Assembly (NCBI GenBank): GCA_900549705.1
Contig: URPI01000001.1
Span: 1-52,418 of the forward strand
Origin: an uncultured Eubacteriales bacterium
GTDB lineage: Bacteria > Bacillota > Clostridia > Oscillospirales > Oscillospiraceae
Reading direction: 5' to 3'
Length of the DNA: 52,418 nucleotides
The position numbers and the translations under genes are program-made. The first letter of the stretch is position 1, and the number at the start of each line of letters is the position of its first letter. Below are positions 8,808-15,842 of this stretch, piece after piece. Under the pieces are notes generated by a model. The model saw nothing but the letters and a program-made list of their open reading frames with translations. It searched no databases and was not told the DNA's origin.

Positions 8808-9689
8808 ATGGTTTATTATCATTTACCGGGGTTATTTGAATTTTATGAGTTCTACCGGGTGTTTCTCCCCCTGTTTCACACCCACCGGGAATATTTTTAC
8901 GACTGGTGTGACATCGGCTCTATTTACGGCGCACCGGCGGACTGCCTGTGGGGCGGCGGGCGTGTAGGCTTTGGGGAGGCTGACCCCCGCCGAGTGCTGG
9001 AATTAACCCAAGCCTATGGCATTTCGGCACGGCTCACCCTGAGCAATTCATTGCTGCGGCGGGAGCATTTGACGGATAGGAAATGCAATCGGCTGTGTGA
9101 GCAGTTCAGTCAATCCGGGAAAAACGGCGTGATACTCCATTCGGATTTGCTGCTGGGCTATCTCCGGCAGCAGTACCCCGGATTCTATTTCGTCTCCTCC
9201 ACCACCAAGGTGCTGACGGATTTCCGGCAGCTGGAGGAGGAGCTGAACCGGGCGGAATTTTGCTATGTGGTGCCGGATTTTCGTCTGAACAAGGATTTTG
9301 ACCGGCTCAGCGCCTTGCCCCAATGGCAGAAGGACAAGGTGGAGTTTTTGTGCAACGAATGCTGCTGGTTCGGCTGCACCCAGCGCAAGCAATGCTATGA
9401 GGCGGTGAGCCGCAAGGCACTGGGGGAGGACTGCGAACACATCTGCACCGCCCCCGGCGGCGGGGAGGGCTACCGGTTTTCAAAAGCCATGGAAAATCCC
9501 GGCTTTATCAGTGCAGAGGACATTCAGCGCCTCTATGCCCCCATGGGATTTTCCCATTTTAAGATTGAGGGGCGGGGGCTGGGCAGCGCCCTGCTGCTGG
9601 AATTTCTGCTGCATTACATGACAAAGCCGGAATACCGGATTCACGTCCGGGAGGCTGTGTATTTAGATAGTATGCTGGATTTGTTTTGA
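8808..9689 (+). CDS. Unknown Cys-rich protein, U32-peptidase-like
   Basis: I do not recognise this 293-residue protein with confidence. GGGAGGA at 8794-8800 and a promoter between 8740 and 8768 support the start at 8808 rather than the longer frame from 8676. The middle has a cysteine cluster (FLCNECCWFGCTQRKQC, then EDCEHIC), reminiscent of an Fe-S or zinc site. The C-terminal stretch FKIEGRGLGSALLLEFLLHY and the alternating strand/helix pattern (LTLSNSLL, GVILHSDLLLGYLR, FYFVSSTT) resemble the TIM-barrel organisation of U32 peptidase-family proteins, in which a FKIEGR segment is typical. No signal peptide or membrane segment is seen. A cytosolic metal- or Fe-S-binding protein is an inference from the cysteines only. 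Confidence 0.75.
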   Translation: MVYYHLPGLFEFYEFYRVFLPLFHTHREYFYDWCDIGSIYGAPADCLWGGGRVGFGEADPRRVLELTQAYGISARLTLSNSLLRREHLTDRKCNRLCEQFSQSGKNGVILHSDLLLGYLRQQYPGFYFVSSTTKVLTDFRQLEEELNRAEFCYVVPDFRLNKDFDRLSALPQWQKDKVEFLCNECCWFGCTQRKQCYEAVSRKALGEDCEHICTAPGGGEGYRFSKAMENPGFISAEDIQRLYAPMGFSHFKIEGRGLGSALLLEFLLHYMTKPEYRIHVREAVYLDSMLDLF

Positions 9690-9692
9690 CCG

Positions 9693-9722
9693 AAAAAAGC
9701 GCCGCAGGTGGAAGCCTGCGGC
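9693..9722 (-). terminator. Terminator of the ABC exporter operon
   Basis: The 8-bp stem GCCGCAGG/CCTGCGGC (9701-9722) with a 6-nt loop is followed on the minus strand by GC and six T residues. It ends transcription from the ATPase gene at 9745 and may also stop the convergent 8808 gene. Confidence 0.8.
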
Positions 9723-9744
9723 GGTCGTTATCATATGAAGGTGT

Positions 9745-10425
9745 TTACCTAACTACTTTTGAATCCTGTACCACTCTGCCATCACTAATGACGATGTTCC
9801 TTTGGCACATATCCGCATACCGCTGTTCATGCGTTACCAGCAGAATTGTATGTCCCTGGCGATTGATTTCTGATAATAGTTTCATAATCTCATCGGCGGA
9901 ATGCTTGTCAAGGTTGCCTGTGGGTTCATCGGCAAGAAGAATGGAGGGGTGCATAATCAATGCTCGCGCAATGGCAACGCGCTGCTTTTGTCCGCCTGAC
10001 AATTCCGATGGGAAATGCTTTAGACGATTTTCGATGCCCAGGAAGGAAGCAAGACGTTCAATTTCATCCTGCCTGGGCTTTTTGCCATCCAGCAACATAG
10101 GCATTGCAATGTTCTCCTGGGCACTTAAAATCGGAATCAGCTTAAAATCCTGGAAAATGTGGCCAATCTTTTGCCGCTTGATTTGAGCCAATTTCGGTTC
10201 TGCCACTTTTTGCAGATTTACTCCATCTATGTAGACGCAGCCGGAGGTTGGGGGGTCAATTCCACCCAGCAGGTTCAGGAGCGTGGTCTTGCCGGAACCG
10301 GATTGACCGGTAATGGCTGTAAATTCGCCGGGTTCAATGCTGAGAGAAACGTTGTCCACCGCATGAACCTCGTCCTGTCCCTGTTTATAAATCTTGGTTA
10401 TAGATTCTGTTTTAATAACACTCAT
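9745..10425 (-). CDS. ABC transporter ATPase, MacB/LolD type
   Basis: This 226-residue nucleotide-binding subunit powers an FtsX-type exporter. It has Walker A GQSGSGKT, a Q-loop (IFQDFKL), the signature LSGGQKQRVAIARAL, Walker B ILLADEPTGNLD and the switch His in VTHEQ. The start at 10425 was chosen because GGGAGG precedes it and because the ATG overlaps the TGA of the upstream permease in an ATGA arrangement. The family acts in lipoprotein release, bacitracin-type resistance or peptide export; substrates cannot be read from the sequence. No kinase/regulator pair is adjacent. The two genes look more A+T-rich than the flanking metabolic genes, which may indicate transfer. Confidence 0.92.
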   Translation of the reverse strand: MSVIKTESITKIYKQGQDEVHAVDNVSLSIEPGEFTAITGQSGSGKTTLLNLLGGIDPPTSGCVYIDGVNLQKVAEPKLAQIKRQKIGHIFQDFKLIPILSAQENIAMPMLLDGKKPRQDEIERLASFLGIENRLKHFPSELSGGQKQRVAIARALIMHPSILLADEPTGNLDKHSADEIMKLLSEINRQGHTILLVTHEQRYADMCQRNIVISDGRVVQDSKVVR

Positions 10426-12395
10426 GGCAGCCTCCCAAGTTGGATGTGCTTCAAGTACTTCCTTAACGTGGTTTGAATGGGGCATATATAGACCCCCACC
10501 ATCAGCAGAGTGACACCCACATACCCCGCCAAATCGGGGATGCCCCAATGAAGCTGCATTCCCAGTGAATGGGAGACAAGCGCCATTGCCAAAATGCTGA
10601 GTAGAACCGGAACCAGCACGGCGACCGTTGCGGGAATGGAGGCTTGACGGAGAAAGGACTGGAAGATTACACTTTTAGAAGCCCCCAGGGTGTAAAGCGC
10701 ATTTATGATGTCGGACTGCCCCCGGATATAATCACACAGTTTTACATACAGAATCAAGGCGACCAGAGCAAAGAGAATGGCAAAGAGGTAAGCGGTCAGC
10801 AGGTAATAGCCTGGCGCTGCGCCTTGTGCAAAGGAAATGCTGGTTTGCCGGTTATCAATTTTATATCCGGCTCCTGGGAAACGTTTCTGAAGCATCTTCT
10901 CTACAGCCTCATGGCGGTTTGCGTCTTGAAGCTTAATTTCCACTTTGTTGCAGGGAAGCTGACTCATGTAAGCTGCTAGGAGAACATCGTCAATGTACAC
11001 ATCACATGCCCAATCATCCGTCTTGCCTGTGAGTACCTGCTTCGCGGTGAGCGTGAACAGCTCCTCCTCCACTTGTCCGTTGTACCTGACAATCCTGATA
11101 CTATCACCAGGATTGAGCTGCATTTGGGCGGAGTTGACCTGGATGGCGGCATCGTTCTTTTCAAACGCCACATTCGCCTTGGCAAAGTCAGAAATTGCAC
11201 GTAAGCGAACTGCGCTTTGCTGCCCATCCGGCCCTTTGATATCGAGTTCGCCGGGCGGCTGGATTTTCTCTGTTACAACGTATGCCACATTTTCCATGGT
11301 TTCTATATCATGGATGTCTTCGTCCGTAAAATTGGAACGAAAACTTGTGATGCATATCTCATAGTCAACAGGAGTACTGATGAAAGTCAGATTCAGCAGC
11401 AGGTACTGGAAGAGAAATAGGAAAATGGTGACCAGTGGGACGGAGATGCACAAACAGGTTTGAAAGACACGGTTTGTGCGCTGCCGCCAAAGCTTTGCCA
11501 ATGCTCGTGCCGGTGAGCGGGAGTACGTTAGTTTTTTTCTGCGGTATCTTTTCGGGATTGCACTGGCCTGAGAGACGGAACAAAGCGGGTATTTTCTCAG
11601 CGTCAGGCACAGCGGAACACCAAGCGACAGGAAGCAAATGAAAAGATGAACGGTTGTGTTGCGAATATCCACATGGAAAACCAACCATGCAAGGCCAGAG
11701 CTTGCTGTCATTTCCAGAAAGAGTGAAAAGAGCACCTTTAATGTCAGCACGGAGATTAAAACTGCACTTGCTGCGGACAATGCAAAGACCGCAAAGAACT
11801 CAACAAGAAAAATCCCGGCGATTTGCCGCTTGCTTGCACCGCAGCAGGAAAGCATCTCCATGTCCCCTGAAAAATAATGCAGATGGCTCCGGTAAGTGGA
11901 CTGTACAGTAAAGGCCATAAAAAGAATCAGAAGTACATTTATTGCAAATAATTGCCGCTGAGAAGACAGCGATGCCTCGTCTGTGGAAATGCCATGAGCA
12001 CGCTCATATTCGTTCGCACGAACGGATACATCGCTGCGTCCCATCTCGTTTATCCGCTGTTGGATTCGCCCGCTATACATATTCAGCGTGCTAAAATCCT
12101 TCCATTCCTCGTCATCTTCAATTTTGAGATAGATTTTCCTGTCTTCATAATACGGAGAGGAAAGGCCATCGATTCCTTGAAAATACTGGCAGTCTGCCTC
12201 GGTTACATTGGCAATATGGAACGTCTGCCCTTTTGAAAGAAACAAGAGCTGCTGTATTTCTCCATAGGCTCTGCTGTCCCGGTAAAATGAAACCAGTAGA
12301 GGGAGCAAAAATGCAAATGTCAGCACAAGATAAAGGGAAAAATGCTTTTGAAATCTACGGGAAAAGGAACGTTTCAGATAAAGTGCTGCGTACAT
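10422..12395 (-). CDS. ABC transporter permease, FtsX type
   Basis: This 657-residue protein has a basic N-terminus (KRSFSRRFQKHF), a first membrane segment at about 21-40, a group of membrane segments at about 145-270, another at about 315-337, a soluble domain of about 180 residues, and a last group of three or more segments at about 530-640. That is the plan of a large permease carrying two FtsX units, as in BceB-like or YknZ/MacB-related exporters. It is translationally coupled to the ATPase at 9745. The Shine-Dalgarno (GAGGGGG) is weak and distant, so the exact start is less certain than the frame. A role in antimicrobial peptide or lipid-linked export is a family-level inference. Confidence 0.85.
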   Translation of the reverse strand: MYAALYLKRSFSRRFQKHFSLYLVLTFAFLLPLLVSFYRDSRAYGEIQQLLFLSKGQTFHIANVTEADCQYFQGIDGLSSPYYEDRKIYLKIEDDEEWKDFSTLNMYSGRIQQRINEMGRSDVSVRANEYERAHGISTDEASLSSQRQLFAINVLLILFMAFTVQSTYRSHLHYFSGDMEMLSCCGASKRQIAGIFLVEFFAVFALSAASAVLISVLTLKVLFSLFLEMTASSGLAWLVFHVDIRNTTVHLFICFLSLGVPLCLTLRKYPLCSVSQASAIPKRYRRKKLTYSRSPARALAKLWRQRTNRVFQTCLCISVPLVTIFLFLFQYLLLNLTFISTPVDYEICITSFRSNFTDEDIHDIETMENVAYVVTEKIQPPGELDIKGPDGQQSAVRLRAISDFAKANVAFEKNDAAIQVNSAQMQLNPGDSIRIVRYNGQVEEELFTLTAKQVLTGKTDDWACDVYIDDVLLAAYMSQLPCNKVEIKLQDANRHEAVEKMLQKRFPGAGYKIDNRQTSISFAQGAAPGYYLLTAYLFAILFALVALILYVKLCDYIRGQSDIINALYTLGASKSVIFQSFLRQASIPATVAVLVPVLLSILAMALVSHSLGMQLHWGIPDLAGYVGVTLLMVGVYICPIQTTLRKYLKHIQLGRLP

Positions 12396-12496
12396 CTAGC
12401 AAAGCCCCCTCTTTTTTCAGCGATACGTTACATTGAGATTCTGCTTTCGCAGGCTTGATTTTATGCGTTACAGGCTAGTGTCTGCGGCTCCTCACC

Positions 12497-12617
12497 TAAA
12501 AAATAACCCATGACATCCAATTCTACAAGATGGAATAATGAACAAGAAAAAACAAGAAAGCTTGGTAACTTCATAAATAGACGCACCCGATTCCTTATGA
12601 TAGAATAGATATGTTGG
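12497..12617 (+). repeat. Diverged intergenic repeat C, copy 1
   Basis: This stretch shares an ordered series of blocks with 14734-14856: AAAATAACC, CAAGATGGAATAAT (CAAGATGGGATAAT in copy 2), AAGCTT, AAATAGACG (AAATGGACG), and ATAGAATA followed by TATGTTGG. Spacing between blocks is similar. Near its right end TAGACG (12578-12583) and TAGAAT (12601-12606) are 17 bp apart and could be a promoter. The surrounding 12396-12786 holds no other gene that I can support. Confidence 0.55.
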
Positions 12618-12786
12618 CGTGTTATAACCAATCGGGTAGGAAGAGCTGACCACTCGTCGCCCCCGACCTCTCACGCCGCCGTGCGTGCCGCCTGTCCCCA
12701 TGGCGGGTGCGGTGGGAGCCGGGACGGTGGGGCAGGACGATTGAATGAGTTACAAATGTGTGAACACCTCGATAATCGAATACGCC

Positions 12787-12813
12787 CGTAGGGGTCGCCA
12801 ACTTGGCGACCCG
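12787..12813 (+). repeat. Type A palindrome, left end (GTCGCC stem)
   Basis: CGTAGGGG is followed by a perfect palindrome (GGGTCGCCAA, C, TTGGCGACCC). It pairs with the inverted copy of the same stem class at 13174-13199, so the two bracket a unit of about 413 bp. Confidence 0.75.
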
Positions 12814-12871
12814 CAGCTCCCGCAATAGAGCAGTTCGTTGAATGGTCGTCGCCAAAGTCTTCTGAGTTCTT

Positions 12872-13121
12872 GGCTTCCCCCGGGGGGAAGCTGCCTGGCT
12901 TGACGGCACTTCGGAACCGGCAAGACTGGCTGATGAGGGGTGGCGACAGGTTGGTCAATGAATGCAGCTGGATGAGCAGCATATGTTCCAGATTACACCA
13001 TTCAACGTACTGCTGTGGAGTTTTTAAGCGTTCGCTGCCCCTCATCAGTCACGACAAAATATCGGTTCCGAGATGCCGATATTTCATCGTGACAGCTTCC
13101 CCCCGGGGGAAGCCAAGGGGG
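12872..13121 (-). repeat. Type B hairpin element, complete copy
   Basis: It begins with GGCTTCCCCCGGGGGGAAGC and ends with a near-identical inverted block at 13095-13114. Inside are GACGGCACTTCGGAACCGG and CTGATGAGGGG, the latter matched by CCCCTCATCAG at 13038-13048. A further hairpin (GTCACGA...TCGTGAC with AAATATCGG/CCGATATTT) sits at 13048-13093. The first 60 bases are the reverse complement of the right part of the element found inside cbiG. Confidence 0.75.
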
Positions 13122-13173
13122 CAGTTACGGGAGCTGGTTCCATTCAACGTTCCCCTCAGTTCCATCTGCCAAC

Positions 13174-13199
13174 GGGTCGCCTATTAGGCGACCCCTACA
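13174..13199 (-). repeat. Type A palindrome, right end (GTCGCC stem)
   Basis: GGGTCGCCT, ATT, AGGCGACCC is followed by CCTACA, the inverted form of the left end at 12787-12813. The loop and innermost bases differ from the left end, but the stem class is the same. Confidence 0.75.
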
Positions 13200-13237
13200 A
13201 TGGCGGTACAAAACCATGGGTACACACCCTTCAACCA

Positions 13238-13280
13238 ACAAACCCCTCAGAGGTGGAGCCACGGACACTTCGTGCCAGCG
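13238..13280 (+). repeat. Type B fragment upstream of the dehydrogenase
   Basis: AACCCCTCAGAGGTGGAGCC followed by ACTTCGTGCC repeats the right half of type B elements in degenerate form. It ends just upstream of the promoter at 13293. Confidence 0.5.
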
Positions 13281-13292
13281 AGGAAAGCCCCC

Positions 13293-13321
13293 TTGTGGGT
13301 TTTCGGAAAATATGCTATACT
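13293..13321 (+). promoter_or_regulatory. Promoter of the zinc dehydrogenase gene
   Basis: TTGTGG (13293-13298) and TATACT (13316-13321) are 17 bp apart. The predicted transcript starts near 13328, which argues against translation starting at 13200, where the frame opens. Confidence 0.6.
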
Positions 13322-13361
13322 CAAGGGGAAAAAACGGGAAAACCGGATGAACGGAGATGTT

Positions 13362-14444
13362 ATGATGAAGCAGTTAGAAAACGAGGCGCTTTCCATAACC
13401 GGAGAGACCATGCAGGCCTATACCTATGTTTCTCAGGGAAATTTTCAGCTGATGGAAAAGCCCAAGCCGGTGCTGATGCACCCCCGGGATGCCATTGTCA
13501 AGGTGACCCTTGCCAGCATTTGTTCCAGTGACCTGCACATCAAGCATGGCAGCGTGCCCCGGGCAGTCCCGGGAATTACCGTGGGGCATGAGATGGTGGG
13601 CATCGTGGAGTCGGTAGGCGAGGCAGTTACCAATGTGAAGCCCGGCGACCGGGTGACGGTCAATGTGGAAACCTTCTGCGGTCAGTGCTTCTTCTGCAAA
13701 AAGGGCTATGTGAACAACTGCACCGACCGCAATGGCGGCTGGGCGCTGGGCTGCCGCATTGATGGCGGTCAGGCGGAATATGTGCGGGTGCCCTTTGCCG
13801 ACCAGGGCTTGAACCGGATTCCCGAGGGCGTGACGGATCGCCAGGCGCTGCTGGTGGGTGACGTGCTGGCAACCGGCTTCTGGGCAGCCCGGATTTCCGA
13901 AATTACGCCGGAGGACACGGTGCTGATTCTCGGTGCCGGCCCTACGGGCATTTGCACCCTGCTGTGTGTGATGCTGAAGCAGCCCAAGCATATCATTGTC
14001 TGCGAAAAGGACGAAAATCGCCTTCATTTTATCCAAACCCACTATCCCCAGGTGCAGACGGTGACACCGGAAAGCTGCCTGGAGCAAGTGCGTGCCGCCT
14101 GTCCCCATGGCGGTGCGGATGTGGTGCTGGAAGTGGCGGGAGTGGATTCCACCTTCCGGCTGGCATGGCAGTGCGCCAGACCCAACGGGCTGGTGACGGT
14201 GGTGGCGCTTTACGACCGGGCGCAGACCCTGCCCCTGCCGGAGATGTACGGCAAGAACCTGACCTTCAAAACCGGCGGCGTGGACGGCTGCGACTGCCGG
14301 GAGACCCTGGCGCTGATTGCCCAGGGCAAGCTGGACACCGAGCCGCTGATTACCCACACCTATCCCCTGAGCAGAATCCAGGAGGCCTACGACCTGTTTG
14401 AAAACAAGCGGGACGGGGTCATCAAGGTCGCCGTGGAGTGCTGA
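13362..14444 (+). CDS. Zinc-dependent alcohol dehydrogenase (MDR family)
   Basis: This NAD(P)-dependent medium-chain dehydrogenase/reductase has about 360 residues. The catalytic zinc ligands are in SICSSDLHIKHG and GHE; the structural zinc is bound by the four cysteines of CGQCFFCKKGYVNNC; the Rossmann motif is GAGPTG. The N-terminal pattern (AYTYV...DAIVKVTLASICSSDLH) is that of the sorbitol/isopropanol/2,3-butanediol dehydrogenase branch, so the substrate is a small secondary alcohol or polyol, not determined. The start at 13362 has CGGAGA seven bases upstream; ATG codons at 13347, 13365 and 13410 are alternatives, and 13410 fits the shortest family members. It stands alone between repeat clusters. 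Confidence 0.9.
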   Translation: MMKQLENEALSITGETMQAYTYVSQGNFQLMEKPKPVLMHPRDAIVKVTLASICSSDLHIKHGSVPRAVPGITVGHEMVGIVESVGEAVTNVKPGDRVTVNVETFCGQCFFCKKGYVNNCTDRNGGWALGCRIDGGQAEYVRVPFADQGLNRIPEGVTDRQALLVGDVLATGFWAARISEITPEDTVLILGAGPTGICTLLCVMLKQPKHIIVCEKDENRLHFIQTHYPQVQTVTPESCLEQVRAACPHGGADVVLEVAGVDSTFRLAWQCARPNGLVTVVALYDRAQTLPLPEMYGKNLTFKTGGVDGCDCRETLALIAQGKLDTEPLITHTYPLSRIQEAYDLFENKRDGVIKVAVEC

Positions 14445-14458
14445 TGGACACAAAAAAG

Positions 14459-14481
14459 CCGGAGCAAGCGCTCCGGTTTTT
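14459..14481 (+). terminator. Terminator of the dehydrogenase gene
   Basis: A 7-bp stem CCGGAGC/GCTCCGG with a 4-nt loop is followed by five T residues, 14 nt after the stop codon. Confidence 0.88.
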
Positions 14482-14497
14482 ATCAACAGCACAGAAA

Positions 14498-14536
14498 TGA
14501 CCCCTAGCCGTTTTCTGGACATTGGCTAGGGGTTAT
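14498..14536 (+). repeat. Inverted repeat CCCCTAGCC/GGCTAGGGG
   Basis: A 10-bp perfect inverted repeat (ACCCCTAGCC at 14500-14509, GGCTAGGGGT at 14524-14533) extends by a few more bases with one mismatch. There is no T run after it, and I assign no function. The following 14537-14733 contains no gene that I can support. Confidence 0.5.
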
Positions 14537-14733
14537 TCCGCGGGGTTCTTGGGTTTTGCCATTCGGGGTACTCTCTTTTCTGCGGACTGCGTACTACAGA
14601 AGCGGGGATTCCGGGAGATGGGGTTCTGGGATTGCCGGAGGTCTGAGTAGGTTGCGATGCGAGGAGTGGGGGGGATTGCACTACGCGGGTCTACGAGGGG
14701 TCGCTTTGCTTTGGAATCTCCCTTTCTGTACTT

Positions 14734-14856
14734 AAAATATAACCTGTAATCAGCGTATTTTCAAGATGGGATAATCCATAAAGAAATGATGAAAAGCTTA
14801 TGCACTCCGCAAATGGACGAAAAAGCGAAACTGTGCTATAATAGAATATGTTGGGG
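14734..14856 (+). repeat. Diverged intergenic repeat C, copy 2
   Basis: This is the partner of 12497-12617, in the same orientation and about 2.2 kb away. In this copy the right end carries a better promoter (TGGACG at 14814-14819 and TATAAT at 14837-14842). The two copies flank the dehydrogenase gene and its repeats. Confidence 0.55.
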
Positions 14857-14912
14857 CGCATTGGATGCCCCATATGGTTAAACGCCGCAGGGACTTCCCT
14901 GCGGCGTTTCGT
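14814..14912 (+). ncRNA. Candidate short RNA: promoter, hairpin, terminator
   Basis: TGGACG and TATAAT with a 17-bp spacer (14814-14842) predict a start near 14849. Only about 60 nt later a perfect 12-bp hairpin (AACGCCGCAGGG/CCCTGCGGCGTT, 14881-14908) could end the transcript. Between them lies a small GGGGC...GCCCC hairpin. The ATG at the beginning has no Shine-Dalgarno and the frame does not look coding. A short untranslated RNA is the simplest reading, but the U run is short, so this is tentative. Confidence 0.35.
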
Positions 14913-15241
14913 ATTTCGCCAAAAGGCGGTTTACAGGCGATGGGCTTCATTCGTGCATATGCGTATACTCGGCTGCAAGTGTGCGTGAAATTAAGGTCTT
15001 ACAATTCTGGCACATCACAATTTCAGTGCGGTGGATGAGACAGACGGCAGGCGTACTCTGACCTATGTTAGAAAGTTCCTGTCCGTATTCATAGAATACA
15101 ACAATAAATAGGCTTTGACAAGGGAGAATAATGGATAAAGAGAAGCACGGGAGTTTATTTATTTCCCCGATAGATGCGAACGAGCTTGTTGCAGAACATG
15201 ATTGCTAAAGCGTTTTTCTGCGGCGGTTGAATATTCTTGCA
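14913..15241. other. Gene-poor A+T-rich stretch with possible gene remnants
   Basis: No full gene is visible. On the plus strand a 25-codon frame (15131-15208) starts with an ATG preceded by GGGAG, and just upstream a stop-terminated frame of about 33 codons ends in FLSVFIEYNNK near 15113. Both could be remnants of a decayed gene or chance frames; I do not annotate them as genes. The composition is clearly more A+T-rich than the metabolic genes around it. Confidence 0.4.
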
Positions 15242-15349
15242 CTAACCATTCAAAATAGAAACGAGGAACAACAAGGCGGACAGGGAACACAAAACAATTC
15301 CAAGCAGGAGCAGGTGCTTCATCCATTTTGTTCCGGGTTTGTTCTTCAT
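15242..15349 (-). CDS. Small single-span membrane protein (35 aa)
   Basis: This short minus-strand frame starts at ATG 15349 with GAGGTAA upstream and ends at TAG 15242. Its N-terminus is basic and hydrophilic (MKNKPGTKWMKH); residues 13-33 are almost entirely hydrophobic (LLLLGIVLCSLSALLFLVSIL), which is a clear membrane span, and only two residues follow. A good promoter lies at 15381-15409. It is divergent from the XRE regulator gene at 15484, with the intergenic region shared. I do not recognise a family. Possible roles are a small membrane regulator or a toxin-like peptide controlled by the XRE protein; both are inference. Confidence 0.5.
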   Translation of the reverse strand: MKNKPGTKWMKHLLLLGIVLCSLSALLFLVSILNG

Positions 15350-15380
15350 AAACAGTTACCTCGTTTTGTATAATAAGCTA

Positions 15381-15409
15381 ACTATAGCACAAAATATCCA
15401 CTAATACAA
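15381..15409 (-). promoter_or_regulatory. Promoter for the 35-aa membrane protein
   Basis: On the minus strand TTGTAT (15409-15404) and TATAGT (15386-15381) are 17 bp apart, starting a transcript about 25-30 nt before the ATG at 15349. Confidence 0.55.
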
Positions 15410-15483
15410 TACATAGAACATACAATGTTGGTTGATTTCCTTTTGCTATTATTTCGCCCATACTATGGTTCGAGGTGATTTGA

Positions 15484-15786
15484 TTGCATTTGCGAATTCG
15501 GAAAGCACGGGAGAAAATGGGTTTAACCCGGGAGAAATTTGCGGAAAAATTGGATGTCAGCGTTTCTTATCTTGCCGAGCTGGAACGGGGACGCACGGGC
15601 ATCTCCGTCAAAATGCTGATAAAGGTATGCACCGTTCTGGGACTGTCCGCTGACTACATACTCTTTGGACAGGAGCGCCCCGGTGATGACGCCCGTGCAA
15701 CAGCTATTTCCCATATTGATGAAAAGTATTTACCGGTGTTGGATTCCGTCATTGAGGAGCTCTGTTTCCTGAGCGCTCAGGAGTAA
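15484..15786 (+). CDS. XRE-family helix-turn-helix regulator
   Basis: This 100-residue protein is almost entirely a Cro/C1-type DNA-binding domain: LRIRKAREKMGLTREKFAEKL, then SVSYLAELERGRTGIS and LIKVCTVLGLSADYILFG, covering residues about 3-65, followed by a short acidic tail. It begins at TTG 15484 with GAGGTGA five bases upstream; the alternative frame upstream has no support. Small XRE proteins of this kind commonly control an adjacent divergent gene, here the 35-residue membrane protein at 15349. The low G+C content of the pair relative to the neighbours suggests a mobile or recently acquired origin. Confidence 0.85.
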   Translation: MHLRIRKAREKMGLTREKFAEKLDVSVSYLAELERGRTGISVKMLIKVCTVLGLSADYILFGQERPGDDARATAISHIDEKYLPVLDSVIEELCFLSAQE

Positions 15787-15793
15787 GCGTAAA

Positions 15794-15829
15794 AAATCCG
15801 CCCTTCGGCTTTGTCCGAGGGGCGGATTT
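15794..15829 (-). terminator. Bidirectional terminator between XRE gene and transketolase
   Basis: AAATCCGCC (15794-15802) pairs with GGCGGATTT (15821-15829), and CTTCGG with CCGAGG inside. On the minus strand the hairpin is followed by a T run, ending the transketolase operon; on the plus strand it follows the XRE gene by 7 nt. Confidence 0.8.
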
Positions 15830-15842
15830 GATGTCAGGAGAA

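Noticed and set aside
14691..14873. 60-codon minus-strand frame in the repeat C region
   Set aside because: It has no Shine-Dalgarno and overlaps the duplicated non-coding sequence and the promoter of the candidate RNA.
15131..15208. 25-codon plus-strand frame with a GGGAG upstream
   Set aside because: It is too short and without a recognisable feature; it may be a remnant, so it is only mentioned in the entry for that stretch.
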